A stretch of 64,000 nucleotides of DNA, from contig CAZRML010000005.1 of the NCBI GenBank assembly GCA_964601205.1, positions 71,676-135,675 of the forward strand, given 5' to 3'. Source of the stretch: JAQVEM01 sp964601205 (GTDB taxonomy: Bacteria > Actinomycetota > Humimicrobiia > Humimicrobiales > Humimicrobiaceae). The translations under genes and the position numbers were made by a program. The notes beneath the pieces were generated by a model. It worked only from the letters and a program-made list of their open reading frames with translations, did not search any database and was not told the DNA's origin. Below, piece after piece: positions 18,621-27,590 of this stretch (within the stretch, counting starts at the first letter, position 1; each line of letters opens with the position of its first letter).

Positions 18621-19043
18621 GTGAAATTATTTAAAAGAAAAAAAGTGGAAATGCCCAAAACCCCTTTGGGGGTGGCTCTGTATAAATATGACATTATGGT
18701 TAACAAAGATTTAAAGAATATTCTGAACGGGATAGAGACAGGAAAGAAACTTAATAAAAAGAAAGCAGGAGTAATTGTAGAAAATGCTTCGGAAAAGTTT
18801 GACAGTATTCTTGACGAATTATCCAAAGAGAAATTAAAAGTTGACTACTGGTCCGATAAGATACGTTATGATATTATTGACATGATAAATAAGCTTAAAA
18901 ACTTATTAAACAGAGCAAAAGCCGACGGCTTTTGCCTTTCAGAAACGTGGGTAAGTAAGAATTGCTCCGAGATAGATGAAATAGAAGAAATCAGAAACAG
19001 TATAAGAAGCAAGATGAAGGATATTGAAAGTGATTATTTATAG
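18621..19043 (+). CDS. Conserved-position hypothetical protein, function unknown
   Basis: I do not recognise this 140-residue protein. It is basic at the N-terminus (KLFKRKKVEMPKTPLG), mostly helical in appearance, with heptad-like Leu/Ile spacing, and has no signal peptide or membrane segment. It starts at GTG 18621 and ends two bases before xerC, so it is probably translated with xerC. The opposite strand has an open frame in the first half, but the tight spacing to xerC favours the + strand reading. The N-terminal PKTPLGVALYKYD might be a short conserved motif. Confidence 0.65.
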   Translation: MKLFKRKKVEMPKTPLGVALYKYDIMVNKDLKNILNGIETGKKLNKKKAGVIVENASEKFDSILDELSKEKLKVDYWSDKIRYDIIDMINKLKNLLNRAKADGFCLSETWVSKNCSEIDEIEEIRNSIRSKMKDIESDYL

Positions 19044-19045
19044 GT

Positions 19046-19975
19046 ATGGATTTATTTAAATGTCTGGGATTATATATAAGGTACCTTAAATATGAGAAGA
19101 ATTTATCTCTTAATTCTATAAATGCATATAAAAAAGATATCATTCAGTTTTTACAGTTTTTGAAGAATAAAAATATCACCGGGACCGGAAGTCTGAGTCT
19201 GGATATTTTTAGAGATTTTTTGAGATATATTGATAATTATAATTATTCAAACAGGACAATTGTAAGAAAGTATTCTTCTCTTGTTAATTTCTTTAAGTTC
19301 ATGGAAAGAAATGACTTCATTGGTTTTCATATAACCCAGTTTATAAATGTTCCAAAGGTGCGCCAGGGTCTTTATTCTTTTATGTCTGTAAGTGAAATTA
19401 GAAGGATGTTGGATGATTTTAAACCGATAAATGACCTGGAAATTAGAGACAGGGCTATAATTGAAACAATTTATTCTACGGGTGCGAGGATAAGTGAAGT
19501 TGAAAGTTTGAAAATAAAAGATTTCGACTTTAAAAATAATGAGGCAATAGTAACAGGAAAAGGGCGAAAGCAGAGATTTGTTTATTTAAACAAATCTGCA
19601 GTTTTATGGATAACAAAATATCTCGAGATAAGAAACAAACTGGCTGCTTTAAATAAGAAAGTGGAGAGCTCAAAGAATGATTATCTCTTTTTAAATAAAT
19701 ATGGAGGGAGATTGTCTTCGCGCAGTATCAGGAATATAGTAAAAAAATATGCCAGAAGGTCAGCAATCGGTAAGAATATTACTCCGCACAGCATCAGGCA
19801 CAGTTTTGCCACCCATCTTCTTCAGGAGGGTGCCGGTATAAGAGAGATCCAGGAACTTCTGGGGCATGAGAATGTTTCTACCACACAGATATACTCGCAT
19901 CTTAATATTAAGAAATTAAAAAAAGATTACAGGAAATTTCACCCGAGGGCTGAAGATAAAAGTAATGAGGTGTAA
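19046..19975 (+). CDS. xerC: Tyrosine recombinase XerC/XerD
   Basis: Xer recombinases resolve chromosome dimers at dif. The N-terminal SAM-like domain (about 1-95) is followed by the catalytic domain with Arg in STGARISEV, Lys after VTGKGRKQR, HSIRHSFATHLLQEGAG (His and Arg), and LLGHENVSTTQIYSHL carrying the nucleophile Tyr. It has 309 residues. It sits in the dprA-xerC-rpsB order seen in many Gram-positive-type genomes. No integrase-type context (att sites, phage genes) is present, which supports a chromosomal Xer role. Confidence 0.92.
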   Translation: MDLFKCLGLYIRYLKYEKNLSLNSINAYKKDIIQFLQFLKNKNITGTGSLSLDIFRDFLRYIDNYNYSNRTIVRKYSSLVNFFKFMERNDFIGFHITQFINVPKVRQGLYSFMSVSEIRRMLDDFKPINDLEIRDRAIIETIYSTGARISEVESLKIKDFDFKNNEAIVTGKGRKQRFVYLNKSAVLWITKYLEIRNKLAALNKKVESSKNDYLFLNKYGGRLSSRSIRNIVKKYARRSAIGKNITPHSIRHSFATHLLQEGAGIREIQELLGHENVSTTQIYSHLNIKKLKKDYRKFHPRAEDKSNEV

Positions 19976-20010
19976 ATTTACTGGGTTGATATTAAATGGG
20001 ATATTTCTTA

Positions 20011-20039
20011 TTGATTATTTGATGAAATATATGTATTAT
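20011..20039 (+). promoter_or_regulatory. Sigma70-type promoter for rpsB-tsf
   Basis: TTGATT (20011-20016) and TATTAT (20034-20039) have the ideal 17-base spacing. The predicted start is near 20046, giving a leader of about 100 bases before rpsB. The leader could hold an S2-binding autoregulatory structure, but I could not identify one with certainty. Confidence 0.65.
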
Positions 20040-20144
20040 GCTAGACTTGAACGTTGAAATTACACACATCACTTGTAGTAAAATGGTGAATGATATCGCA
20101 GTTAAAGTGGTGGAGGAAAAACCATAAAAATAGGAGGTAAAATT

Positions 20145-20948
20145 TTGAGTATTGTGACTATGAAGGAGCTTTTGGAAGTAGGTGTTCATTTTGGTCATCA
20201 GACCAAAAAATGGAATCCTAAAATGAAGAAATATATATATACAGATAAAAATGGTATATATATAATTGATTTGCAGGAAACACAGAGATTATTAATTGAG
20301 GCTTATGAGTATGCAAAGAGGCTGGTAAGCGAGAATGGTACGATATTATTCGTTGGAACGAAAAAGCAAATACAGGATATTATAGAAAACCATGCAAGTG
20401 AATGTGAAATGCCTTATGTTAAGAATAGATGGCTGGGTGGAACTCTTACTAATTTTGAAACTATAAGCAAGAGAGCAAAAAGAATTGATGAAATAGAGGA
20501 TATGGAAAAGTCAGGAATTTTTGATAAATTGCCCAAAAAGGAAGTTCTGGGGATAAAAAAAGAATATGACAAACTTCTTTTTAATATGGGGGGTATCAGA
20601 AAAATGAAAAAACTGCCCGAAGCTCTCTATGTTATTGATCCCAATAAAGAAGTAATTGCAGTAAGGGAGGCAAGAAAACTGGGAATTCCAATAATAGCCA
20701 TAACTGATACAAATTGTGACCCCGACCTTATTGACTACGTCATTCCCGGCAATGATGACGCGATTCGTTCCTGTAATCTGATAACAGGTGTAATATGCGA
20801 AGCAGTAAAGAAGGGAAAGGAAGAAAAAGCAAAGATAGAGGAAAGTCCCGAGGAGAAGGAAGTAAAGGAACTGAAAGAAAAAGGAATAGAAGAAGTAAAA
20901 ACTGAAGATGATCTGGATGAATTACCGGAAGATGATGTATGGGTTTAG
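20145..20948 (+). CDS. rpsB: 30S ribosomal protein S2
   Basis: S2 joins the small subunit late and contacts the anti-Shine-Dalgarno region. The N-terminus SIVTMKELLEVGVHFGHQT is family-typical. The start is TTG 20145, supported by AGGAGG at 20132-20137. The C-terminus is extended by an acidic, Glu/Lys-rich tail (about 220-267), common in this family. tsf follows 29 bases downstream. Confidence 0.97.
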   Translation: MSIVTMKELLEVGVHFGHQTKKWNPKMKKYIYTDKNGIYIIDLQETQRLLIEAYEYAKRLVSENGTILFVGTKKQIQDIIENHASECEMPYVKNRWLGGTLTNFETISKRAKRIDEIEDMEKSGIFDKLPKKEVLGIKKEYDKLLFNMGGIRKMKKLPEALYVIDPNKEVIAVREARKLGIPIIAITDTNCDPDLIDYVIPGNDDAIRSCNLITGVICEAVKKGKEEKAKIEESPEEKEVKELKEKGIEEVKTEDDLDELPEDDVWV

Positions 20949-20977
20949 AAATAATTGGGGATTGGTAAGGAGGAATA

Positions 20978-21586
20978 ATGGAAATTAAAGCAGAGCTGGT
21001 TAAAGAATTAAGAGAAAAAAGTAATGCGGGCATGATGGACTGCAAGAAGGCTCTGGTTGAGAGTCGTGGGGATATTAAAAAGGCGGAAGAAATATTGAAA
21101 GAAAAAGGGCTGTCAGAAGCTTCAAAGAAAGCTTTTAGAGCTGCAAAGGAAGGGTTGATTGAAAGTTACATACACCCGGGTTCCAGGATTGGAGTAATTC
21201 TGGAAGTTAACTGTGAGACAGATTTTGTAGCAAGGAATGAGATGTTCAGAAATTTAGTGCATGATATTGCGCTGCATATCGCTGCCGCGGCACCTTTATA
21301 TGTTTCTAAAGAAGACGTGCCCCCGGAGGTAATAGAAAGAGAGAAAGAGCTATATAAAAAACAGGCTTTAAATGAAGGAAAGCCTGAAAAGATACTGGAC
21401 AGGATTGCCGAAGGAAAAATTAATAAATTTTATGAAGAGAACTGCTTGATGGAGCAGTTGTTTATAAAAGATAATGATTTAAAAATGAGTGATCTGGTAA
21501 AACATAATATAGCAAAAATCGGTGAGAATATAGTAGTAAGAAGATTTGAACGATATGTGCTGGGTGAAGAAATGAAGGGCCTGTAA
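20978..21586 (+). CDS. tsf: Elongation factor Ts, short form
   Basis: EF-Ts recharges EF-Tu with GTP. The N-terminal UBA-like part shows VKELREKSNAGMMDCKKAL, and EVNCETDFVARNE is the core motif. It has only 202 residues, compared with about 280-300 in E. coli and Bacillus. This resembles the compact forms known from Thermus and Thermotoga, which lack one of the two core subdomains. GGAGGAATAATG gives a strong ribosome-binding site. Confidence 0.96.
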   Translation: MEIKAELVKELREKSNAGMMDCKKALVESRGDIKKAEEILKEKGLSEASKKAFRAAKEGLIESYIHPGSRIGVILEVNCETDFVARNEMFRNLVHDIALHIAAAAPLYVSKEDVPPEVIEREKELYKKQALNEGKPEKILDRIAEGKINKFYEENCLMEQLFIKDNDLKMSDLVKHNIAKIGENIVVRRFERYVLGEEMKGL

Positions 21587-21619
21587 TTTTTTTCAGGTTA
21601 AAAGCCATAAATAAGTTAT

Positions 21620-22339
21620 ATGGAAGAAAAAAAATATAAGAGAGTTTTGCTTAAAATCAGCGGTGAAGCTTTACTTGGTGAGCTGAATTATGGAATAGAC
21701 CCTAAAGTTGTAAATAATATATCAAAACAGATTAAAGAAGTAGTTGAATTAGGTGTGGAAGTTGCGGTAGTAATTGGAGGAGGTAATTTCTGGCGTGGAG
21801 TTACCGCGAGTTCAAACGGGATGGATAGAACTACTGCTGATTATATTGGAATGCTTGCTACTATAATGAATGCTCTGGGGCTCCAGAATGCACTGGAAAG
21901 AATGGGGATAGCAACCAGAGTACAGACTGCGATATCCATGCAGGAAATTGCCGAACCTCTTATAAGAAGAAGGGCAGTGAGACATCTGGAAAAAAAGAGA
22001 GTGGTAATATTTGCAGGAGGTACCGGGAATCCTTATTTTACCACTGATACGGCTGCTGCATTAAGAGCGCTGGAAATAAAAGCTGAAATTATATTTAAGG
22101 CCACAAAAGTAGATGGCATATATGATAAAGACCCCATTAAATTTAAAGATGCTAAAAAATTTGAAAATTTGAGCTTTATTGACGTATTAAATAAAGAACT
22201 GAGAGTGCTGGATTCAACTGCTACTTCTTTATGCATGGAGAATAATTTACCGGTTGTGGTTTTTGATATTACAAAACCGGGTAATATAAGAGGTGCTATA
22301 ATGGGCAAGAGGATTGGAACCATAGTCACAAAGGAGTAA
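21620..22339 (+). CDS. pyrH: Uridylate kinase
   Basis: PyrH phosphorylates UMP to UDP. The amino-acid-kinase fold motifs are present: LLKISGEALLG, VVIGGGNFWRG and FAGGTGNPYFTTDTAAALRA. It has 239 residues. It lies between tsf and frr, the usual order, with a three-base gap to frr. Confidence 0.97.
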   Translation: MEEKKYKRVLLKISGEALLGELNYGIDPKVVNNISKQIKEVVELGVEVAVVIGGGNFWRGVTASSNGMDRTTADYIGMLATIMNALGLQNALERMGIATRVQTAISMQEIAEPLIRRRAVRHLEKKRVVIFAGGTGNPYFTTDTAAALRALEIKAEIIFKATKVDGIYDKDPIKFKDAKKFENLSFIDVLNKELRVLDSTATSLCMENNLPVVVFDITKPGNIRGAIMGKRIGTIVTKE

Positions 22340-22342
22340 AAA

Positions 22343-22900
22343 ATGAAAGATATGTTAATTGTCGAACAAAGAAAAAAAATGAATCAATCACTGGAAAGAA
22401 CACAGCATGAATTTAATACCATAAGGACCGGAAGGGCATCGGTCTCACTGCTTGATAACATTTATATAGACTATTACGGAAATAAGACCCTGCTTAAGTT
22501 TGTTTCCGGCATAAGTATACCTGAACCGAGGACTATCATGATTTCGCCATATGAACCAAAGTTTTTAAAGGAAATTGAAACTCAAATATCTAAATCTGAT
22601 CTTGGCATTACCCCATCAAATGACGGGAGGGTCATAAGGCTCAATATACCTCCTCTGAACGAGGAGAGAAGAAGAGAGCTTGTTAAATTGGTTAAAAAAG
22701 TTGCAGAGGATGGAAGGATAGCCATAAGAAATATAAGAAGAGAAATAAATGACGAGTTCAAGAAATTAGAAAGCGAAAGTAAAATAACCGAAGATGATTT
22801 GATAAAATACCAGAAGGAAGTTCAGGAAATTACAGATGAGTTTATAGAAAAGATTAATAATTCTCTGGACCAAAAAGAAAAGGAAATTATGGAAGTGTAG
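22343..22900 (+). CDS. frr: Ribosome recycling factor
   Basis: RRF splits post-termination ribosomes with EF-G. The motifs NTIRTGRASVSLLDNI, SISIPEPRTIMISPYEP-like (here GISIPEPRTIMISPYEP) and IRNIRREINDEFKKL are present. The length is 185 residues. It follows pyrH closely and is transcribed with it. Confidence 0.97.
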   Translation: MKDMLIVEQRKKMNQSLERTQHEFNTIRTGRASVSLLDNIYIDYYGNKTLLKFVSGISIPEPRTIMISPYEPKFLKEIETQISKSDLGITPSNDGRVIRLNIPPLNEERRRELVKLVKKVAEDGRIAIRNIRREINDEFKKLESESKITEDDLIKYQKEVQEITDEFIEKINNSLDQKEKEIMEV

Positions 22901-22912
22901 GTAGAAAGCAAT

Positions 22913-23674
22913 TTGAATTTAATTTCTTCTTTTTTTTCTTCTATTAAAGTTCCAGCTCTAAAAGAATTAAAAAAAAATAAAATACCCGGACATGTGGCTA
23001 TTATAATGGATGGGAATGGCAGGTGGGCCACCAGAAGGAACCTGCCGCGTTCCGAAGGCCATAGACAGGGTGTCGGTGTCTTAAAGAATGTTGTAGCCTT
23101 GTGCCTGGAACTGGGAATAAAATTTTTGACCGTATATTCATTTTCCAGTGAGAACTGGAAGAGACCGGAAGATGAAGTAAACTTTCTGCTTGATTTGTTT
23201 CTAAAGTCACTAAAGGATGAACTTGATTTATTGGATAAAACCGGAGTAAGAGTAAGGCTAATTGGCAGTAGAGGGGAAGTACCATCTGAGATATTGAAAG
23301 CCTTTGAGGATGCAGAAAAAAAGACTGAGGGTAACAGCAAGCTTTTATTTAATATCGCATTTAATTATGGTTCAAGACGGGAAATTATAGAAGCGGTAAA
23401 GAAAATTCATAAAGATGTTATTGAAAATAAACTGGATATTGAAAAGTTAGATGAAAATAAATTCTCAGATTACTTATATACAGAGGGGTGTCCTGACCCG
23501 GATCTCTTAATAAGGACGAGCGGAGAGTACAGAGTAAGTAATTTTTTACTGTGGCAGATAGCATACAGTGAATTCTATTATATAAAAACACTCTGGCCCG
23601 ATTTTAAAAAGAGAGATTTTCTTAAGGCTATTTATTATTATCAAAAGAGGGATAGAAGATTTGGTGGGGTTTAA
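22913..23674 (+). CDS. uppS: Undecaprenyl diphosphate synthase (cis-prenyltransferase)
   Basis: UppS makes the C55 lipid carrier used for cell-wall synthesis. VAIIMDGNGRWATRR carries the catalytic Asp, followed by SEGHRQGV, TVYSFSSENWKRP and DLLIRTSGEYRVSNFL. It has 253 residues. The start is TTG 22913 with a poor ribosome-binding site. The genes cdsA and dxr, which often follow uppS, are missing here, and rseP comes next. Confidence 0.96.
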   Translation: MNLISSFFSSIKVPALKELKKNKIPGHVAIIMDGNGRWATRRNLPRSEGHRQGVGVLKNVVALCLELGIKFLTVYSFSSENWKRPEDEVNFLLDLFLKSLKDELDLLDKTGVRVRLIGSRGEVPSEILKAFEDAEKKTEGNSKLLFNIAFNYGSRREIIEAVKKIHKDVIENKLDIEKLDENKFSDYLYTEGCPDPDLLIRTSGEYRVSNFLLWQIAYSEFYYIKTLWPDFKKRDFLKAIYYYQKRDRRFGGV

Positions 23675-23680
23675 TCTATT

Positions 23681-24757
23681 ATGCAAGTCATGACTGTTAT
23701 CCTTCAATACATACTGGCAATATTTGCGTTATCCCTGATTGTAATAATCCATGAATTCGGTCACTTCTTAATGGCAAGGTTAAGCGGGGTCCATGTGGAG
23801 GAGTTTTTTATTGGTTTTGGACCAAAAATTTTTAAATTTAAGGGTAGAGGAGGCACTGTTTATGGCATGGGTGCCATACCGCTCGGAGGATACAATAAAT
23901 TGCTGGGCATGGATAGAAACGAACCGGTCCCGCCCGGCATGGAAGGCAAGTCGTTTCGTAATAAACCTGCTTATAAAAAGTTTTTAATATCAATAGGGGG
24001 AATTGGATTTAATGTAATTTTTGCTGTGCTGCTGATAGGGGTCTTTCTGAGTTTTGCTGCTCCAACGACAACCGTTGATTATATTCAGCCTGATTCACCT
24101 GCTGATATGAGTGATTTTGAAGTGGGGGATAAAGTAATTGCGCTGGAAGGACAGAGTATTGAGAGCTGGGATGATTTTTCTACTCTGACAAAAAAATATC
24201 CCGGAGAGAATGTGACATATAAAGTCATCCGCCAGGGTGAGGAGATAGAATTGAAGGTAGAGCTTGATATTGTAGACGGCAGGGGATATCTGGGAATAAG
24301 TCCCAGGGGTGCTTTTAGTCCCGGATACGCCATAAAAGAATTTGGCTTTTTCGGATTGATAAAAGAAAGTTTCAGGATGACCTGGGAAATAACTGTTACT
24401 TACATAAAGTTATTTGGTATGTTATTTACCGGCGAAATACCATTAAGCCAGGCAAGGCCGGTTTCACCGGTTGGGATTGTAAGCATATTTCAGCAGTCTG
24501 CATCAACTGGTGCTCAGAATTTCATTTTTTTTGTAGCGCTGGTATCAATGATGATGGGTTATGGTAATTTAATTCCAATTCTCCCTCTTGACGGGGGAAA
24601 TATTATACTTATTATAATTGAGTCTATAATGAGAAAGCCCGTGCCCGGAAAGATTCTTGAGGTGGTTAACTCCGTCGGAATATTTATTCTGGTTTCTTTG
24701 ATAATAATAGCTTTTGTTATGGATATATTAAATCCCTTTAGTATTGTTAATCTGTAA
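23681..24757 (+). CDS. rseP: Site-2 protease RseP
   Basis: RseP cuts membrane-bound anti-sigma factors or remnant signal peptides inside the membrane. The zinc-binding HEFGH (residues 24-28) lies in the first membrane segment. A PDZ domain spans about 125-200, and MGYGNLIPILPLDGG supplies the second catalytic region. Four membrane segments are visible. It has 358 residues and starts six bases after uppS. Confidence 0.95.
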   Translation: MQVMTVILQYILAIFALSLIVIIHEFGHFLMARLSGVHVEEFFIGFGPKIFKFKGRGGTVYGMGAIPLGGYNKLLGMDRNEPVPPGMEGKSFRNKPAYKKFLISIGGIGFNVIFAVLLIGVFLSFAAPTTTVDYIQPDSPADMSDFEVGDKVIALEGQSIESWDDFSTLTKKYPGENVTYKVIRQGEEIELKVELDIVDGRGYLGISPRGAFSPGYAIKEFGFFGLIKESFRMTWEITVTYIKLFGMLFTGEIPLSQARPVSPVGIVSIFQQSASTGAQNFIFFVALVSMMMGYGNLIPILPLDGGNIILIIIESIMRKPVPGKILEVVNSVGIFILVSLIIIAFVMDILNPFSIVNL

Positions 24758-24769
24758 AAACATTTTTGT

Positions 24770-25834
24770 ATGAAAATAAAAAGAAAGAAAACAGGGGTAG
24801 TAAAAATAGGTAAAATAAATATAGGCGGGGATAATCCTATCATTGTCCAGTCCATGACTAAAAGCAAACTTGAGAATACAGAAGATATAAGGAAAGAAAT
24901 AAAGGAACTTATAGAGTGCGGATGTGAAATTGTAAGAATAGCAATACCTGATAAAAAATCTGTACATTTTCTTAGGAAGTTAATAAATGATAAAATTTTC
25001 AGTATCCCTCTGGTAGCCGATATCCATTTTGATTACTGTCTGGCACTTGAATGCATGGATGCCGGGGTTGATGGAATAAGAATAAATCCTGGAAACATAG
25101 GTGGCCCCGAGCATGTTGCTAAGATTATCGGTAAAGCCAGGGACAAAAAAGTTGCTCTGAGGGTCGGTGTTAATTCAGGTTCTATAGATAAAAGAATTTT
25201 AAGAAAAAATAAAAGTGATATAGCAGTTTCAATGATTGACAGCACTCTGGAATATGTAAGGCTTTTAGAAAGATTAAATTTTTATAATTTTAAAATTTCG
25301 GCAAAGGCATCAAATGTTCTGGATACTGTAAATATATATGAAGCAATATCTGATAAAGTTAATTATCCATTGCATTTGGGCATAACTGAAGCGGGTCCAG
25401 TTTTTAGTGGTGCTATAAAGTCTTCAGTGGGAATGGGAATATTACTCTCCAGGGGAATAGGAGATACTATAAGAGTTTCGTTAACCGGTAATTCGACTGA
25501 TGAAGTAAAAGCCGGATATATGATTCTTAATAGTTTAAATTTGAGAAATGTAGGAGTTGATATTATATCCTGTCCTTCCTGTGGAAGGACATCCGAAGGG
25601 TACAGGAAGACTGTTTATGAAGTTGAAAAGCTGACATCGGGTATTAAAAAGAATTTAAAGATAGCAGTAATGGGATGTATCGTAAATGGTCCCGGGGAAG
25701 CAAAAGAAGCAGATATAGGAATAGCTTTTGGTAAGAATAAAGCGGCTATTTTTTTAAAGGGTAAAATAATTAAAAGGGTAGACAAAAGCAGGGCTTTAAT
25801 AGATTTTGAGGGGGAGCTTAAAAAAATTATTTAA
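24770..25834 (+). CDS. ispG: 4-hydroxy-3-methylbut-2-en-1-yl diphosphate synthase IspG (GcpE)
   Basis: IspG is the 4Fe-4S enzyme of the sixth step of the MEP isoprenoid pathway. The TIM-barrel part begins NPIIVQSMTKSKLENTED. The cluster ligands are in IISCPSCGRTSEG and VMGCIVNGPGEA. The length (354 aa) is the short bacterial form. Its presence shows a MEP route although dxr is not adjacent. It is the precursor supply for UppS upstream. Confidence 0.96.
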   Translation: MKIKRKKTGVVKIGKINIGGDNPIIVQSMTKSKLENTEDIRKEIKELIECGCEIVRIAIPDKKSVHFLRKLINDKIFSIPLVADIHFDYCLALECMDAGVDGIRINPGNIGGPEHVAKIIGKARDKKVALRVGVNSGSIDKRILRKNKSDIAVSMIDSTLEYVRLLERLNFYNFKISAKASNVLDTVNIYEAISDKVNYPLHLGITEAGPVFSGAIKSSVGMGILLSRGIGDTIRVSLTGNSTDEVKAGYMILNSLNLRNVGVDIISCPSCGRTSEGYRKTVYEVEKLTSGIKKNLKIAVMGCIVNGPGEAKEADIGIAFGKNKAAIFLKGKIIKRVDKSRALIDFEGELKKII

Positions 25835-25852
25835 ATAAACAGGGAGTTTATA

Positions 25853-27583
25853 TTGAGATATTCAAAATTTTTTATTCCAACATTAAAAGAGGAACCGAGT
25901 GAGACTGAAATACCCAGTCATGCTCTTTCTTTAAGAGCCGGGTTGATAAGAAAAGTAGCATCAGGCATTTATTCTTTTTTACCACTTGGCCTGAGAGTAT
26001 TGAAAAAAATTGAAAATATAGTAAGGCAGGAAATGGATAGATCCGGCGCTATTGAATTATACCTGCCGGTGTTGCAGCCTTCTATTTTATGGGAGAAATC
26101 AGGAAGATGGAATGAGTATGGCCCGGAATTATTCAGATTAAAGGATAGGAACAAAAGGGACTTCTGTCTTGGCCCGACCCATGAAGAAATAATTACATAC
26201 CTGGCATATCTGGATATAAAATCTTATAAGGATTTACCTGTTAACTTATATCAGATACAGGTAAAGTTCAGGGATGAGATAAGGCCAAGATACGGGTTGC
26301 TGAGGGCAAGGGAATTTATAATGAAAGATGCCTATAGCTTCAGCAGTAATGCGGATGAACTGGAAATCATTTACAGGAAGATGTATGATGCTTACTGCAG
26401 AATACTGGAAAGAATCGGCCTGAAATACAGAGCAGTTATGGCGGATACAGGATTGATTGGAGGAGATTTATCTCACGAATTTATTGTATCTGCTGAAAAT
26501 GGCGAAGAAAAAGTAGTTTTTTGTCCCGGGTGCGGTTATTCCGAAAATTATGATTTAGCAAAGTCAAATCCTGCTTCTTTTAGGAGCAATAATGATAATA
26601 TAAAGACAGAAATTCTTAATGATTTAAAAGAAATCCATACCCCCGGTATTACAAGCGTAGAAAAGCTGGCCGGGTTTCTGAAAGTTAATGTCAGTAAGAT
26701 TATTAAAACCATATTGATGGAGGACGGGGAGAGCAACATATACGCTTTTCTTATAGGAGGAGAGAGGGAGCTAAATGTAGGAAAAGCCGGGAAATACTTA
26801 AAAAAAAGTTTAAGGTTTTTTGATAATTCTGCAAAATCAAGAGATCTTCCCATAGGTTTCATGGGGCCGGTAAAACTTTATGATGATATAAAAGTATATT
26901 CGGATAATTCTATAAAGAATAGATATAATGTTATTACCGGGGCGAATAAAAAAGATTATCATCTTATAAATGTTAATTATCCCAGAGATTTTAAAGTTGA
27001 AGCCTGGGGTGATTTTACTTATCCGGTTCAGAATGACACCTGTATTAATTGCGGGGGAAAACTTGAATTCGAGAAAGGTATTGAAATCGGTCATATTTTT
27101 AAACTGGGTTATAAATATAGCGAGAAGATGGATGCTAAATTCCTTGATATTGACGGTAAATTAAAATCACTGGTTATGGGTTGTTACGGGATAGGGATAA
27201 CAAGAATAATGGCAGCAGCCATAGAACAACTGCATGACAGTAAGGGCATAATATGGCCTGTTGCCATAGCCCCGTTTCTGGTAAATCTTATAGTTACTAC
27301 ATCAAAGAATAAAACTTTATCTGAAGCAGGGGATATAATATATAAAAATTTAAAAGGTTTGGGCGTAGAGGTTCTTTATGATGATAGAGACATTAGCGCG
27401 GGAATAAAGTTCAGGGATTCTGATTTAATAGGTATCCCCTTAAAATTTATACTGGGTAAAAAATATATTGAAAAAAAGGTCATTGATGTTGAATACAGGC
27501 AGAAGAAAGACAGGACAGAAATTGACATCAGTACAGTTCCGGAGTTTATAAGTAATTTCAAAGCCTCACATAACCTCAAATAA
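25853..27583 (+). CDS. proS: Prolyl-tRNA synthetase, bacterial type with insertion domain
   Basis: ProS charges tRNA-Pro. The class II core is clear: SGIYSFLPLGLRVLKKIE, CLGPTHEE, QVKFRDEIRPRYGLLRARE (motif 2), and MGCYGIGITRIMAAAIEQ (motif 3). An insertion/editing domain spans about 230-390, and an anticodon-binding domain ends the protein. It has 576 residues. The start is TTG 25853, supported by GGGAG upstream. Confidence 0.96.
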   Translation: MRYSKFFIPTLKEEPSETEIPSHALSLRAGLIRKVASGIYSFLPLGLRVLKKIENIVRQEMDRSGAIELYLPVLQPSILWEKSGRWNEYGPELFRLKDRNKRDFCLGPTHEEIITYLAYLDIKSYKDLPVNLYQIQVKFRDEIRPRYGLLRAREFIMKDAYSFSSNADELEIIYRKMYDAYCRILERIGLKYRAVMADTGLIGGDLSHEFIVSAENGEEKVVFCPGCGYSENYDLAKSNPASFRSNNDNIKTEILNDLKEIHTPGITSVEKLAGFLKVNVSKIIKTILMEDGESNIYAFLIGGERELNVGKAGKYLKKSLRFFDNSAKSRDLPIGFMGPVKLYDDIKVYSDNSIKNRYNVITGANKKDYHLINVNYPRDFKVEAWGDFTYPVQNDTCINCGGKLEFEKGIEIGHIFKLGYKYSEKMDAKFLDIDGKLKSLVMGCYGIGITRIMAAAIEQLHDSKGIIWPVAIAPFLVNLIVTTSKNKTLSEAGDIIYKNLKGLGVEVLYDDRDISAGIKFRDSDLIGIPLKFILGKKYIEKKVIDVEYRQKKDRTEIDISTVPEFISNFKASHNLK

Positions 27584-27590
27584 TTTAATA

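Noticed and set aside
19046..19975. Phage or integrative-element integrase
   Set aside because: The gene lies in the conserved dprA-xerC-rpsB order without attachment repeats or mobile genes, so a chromosomal Xer recombinase is more likely.
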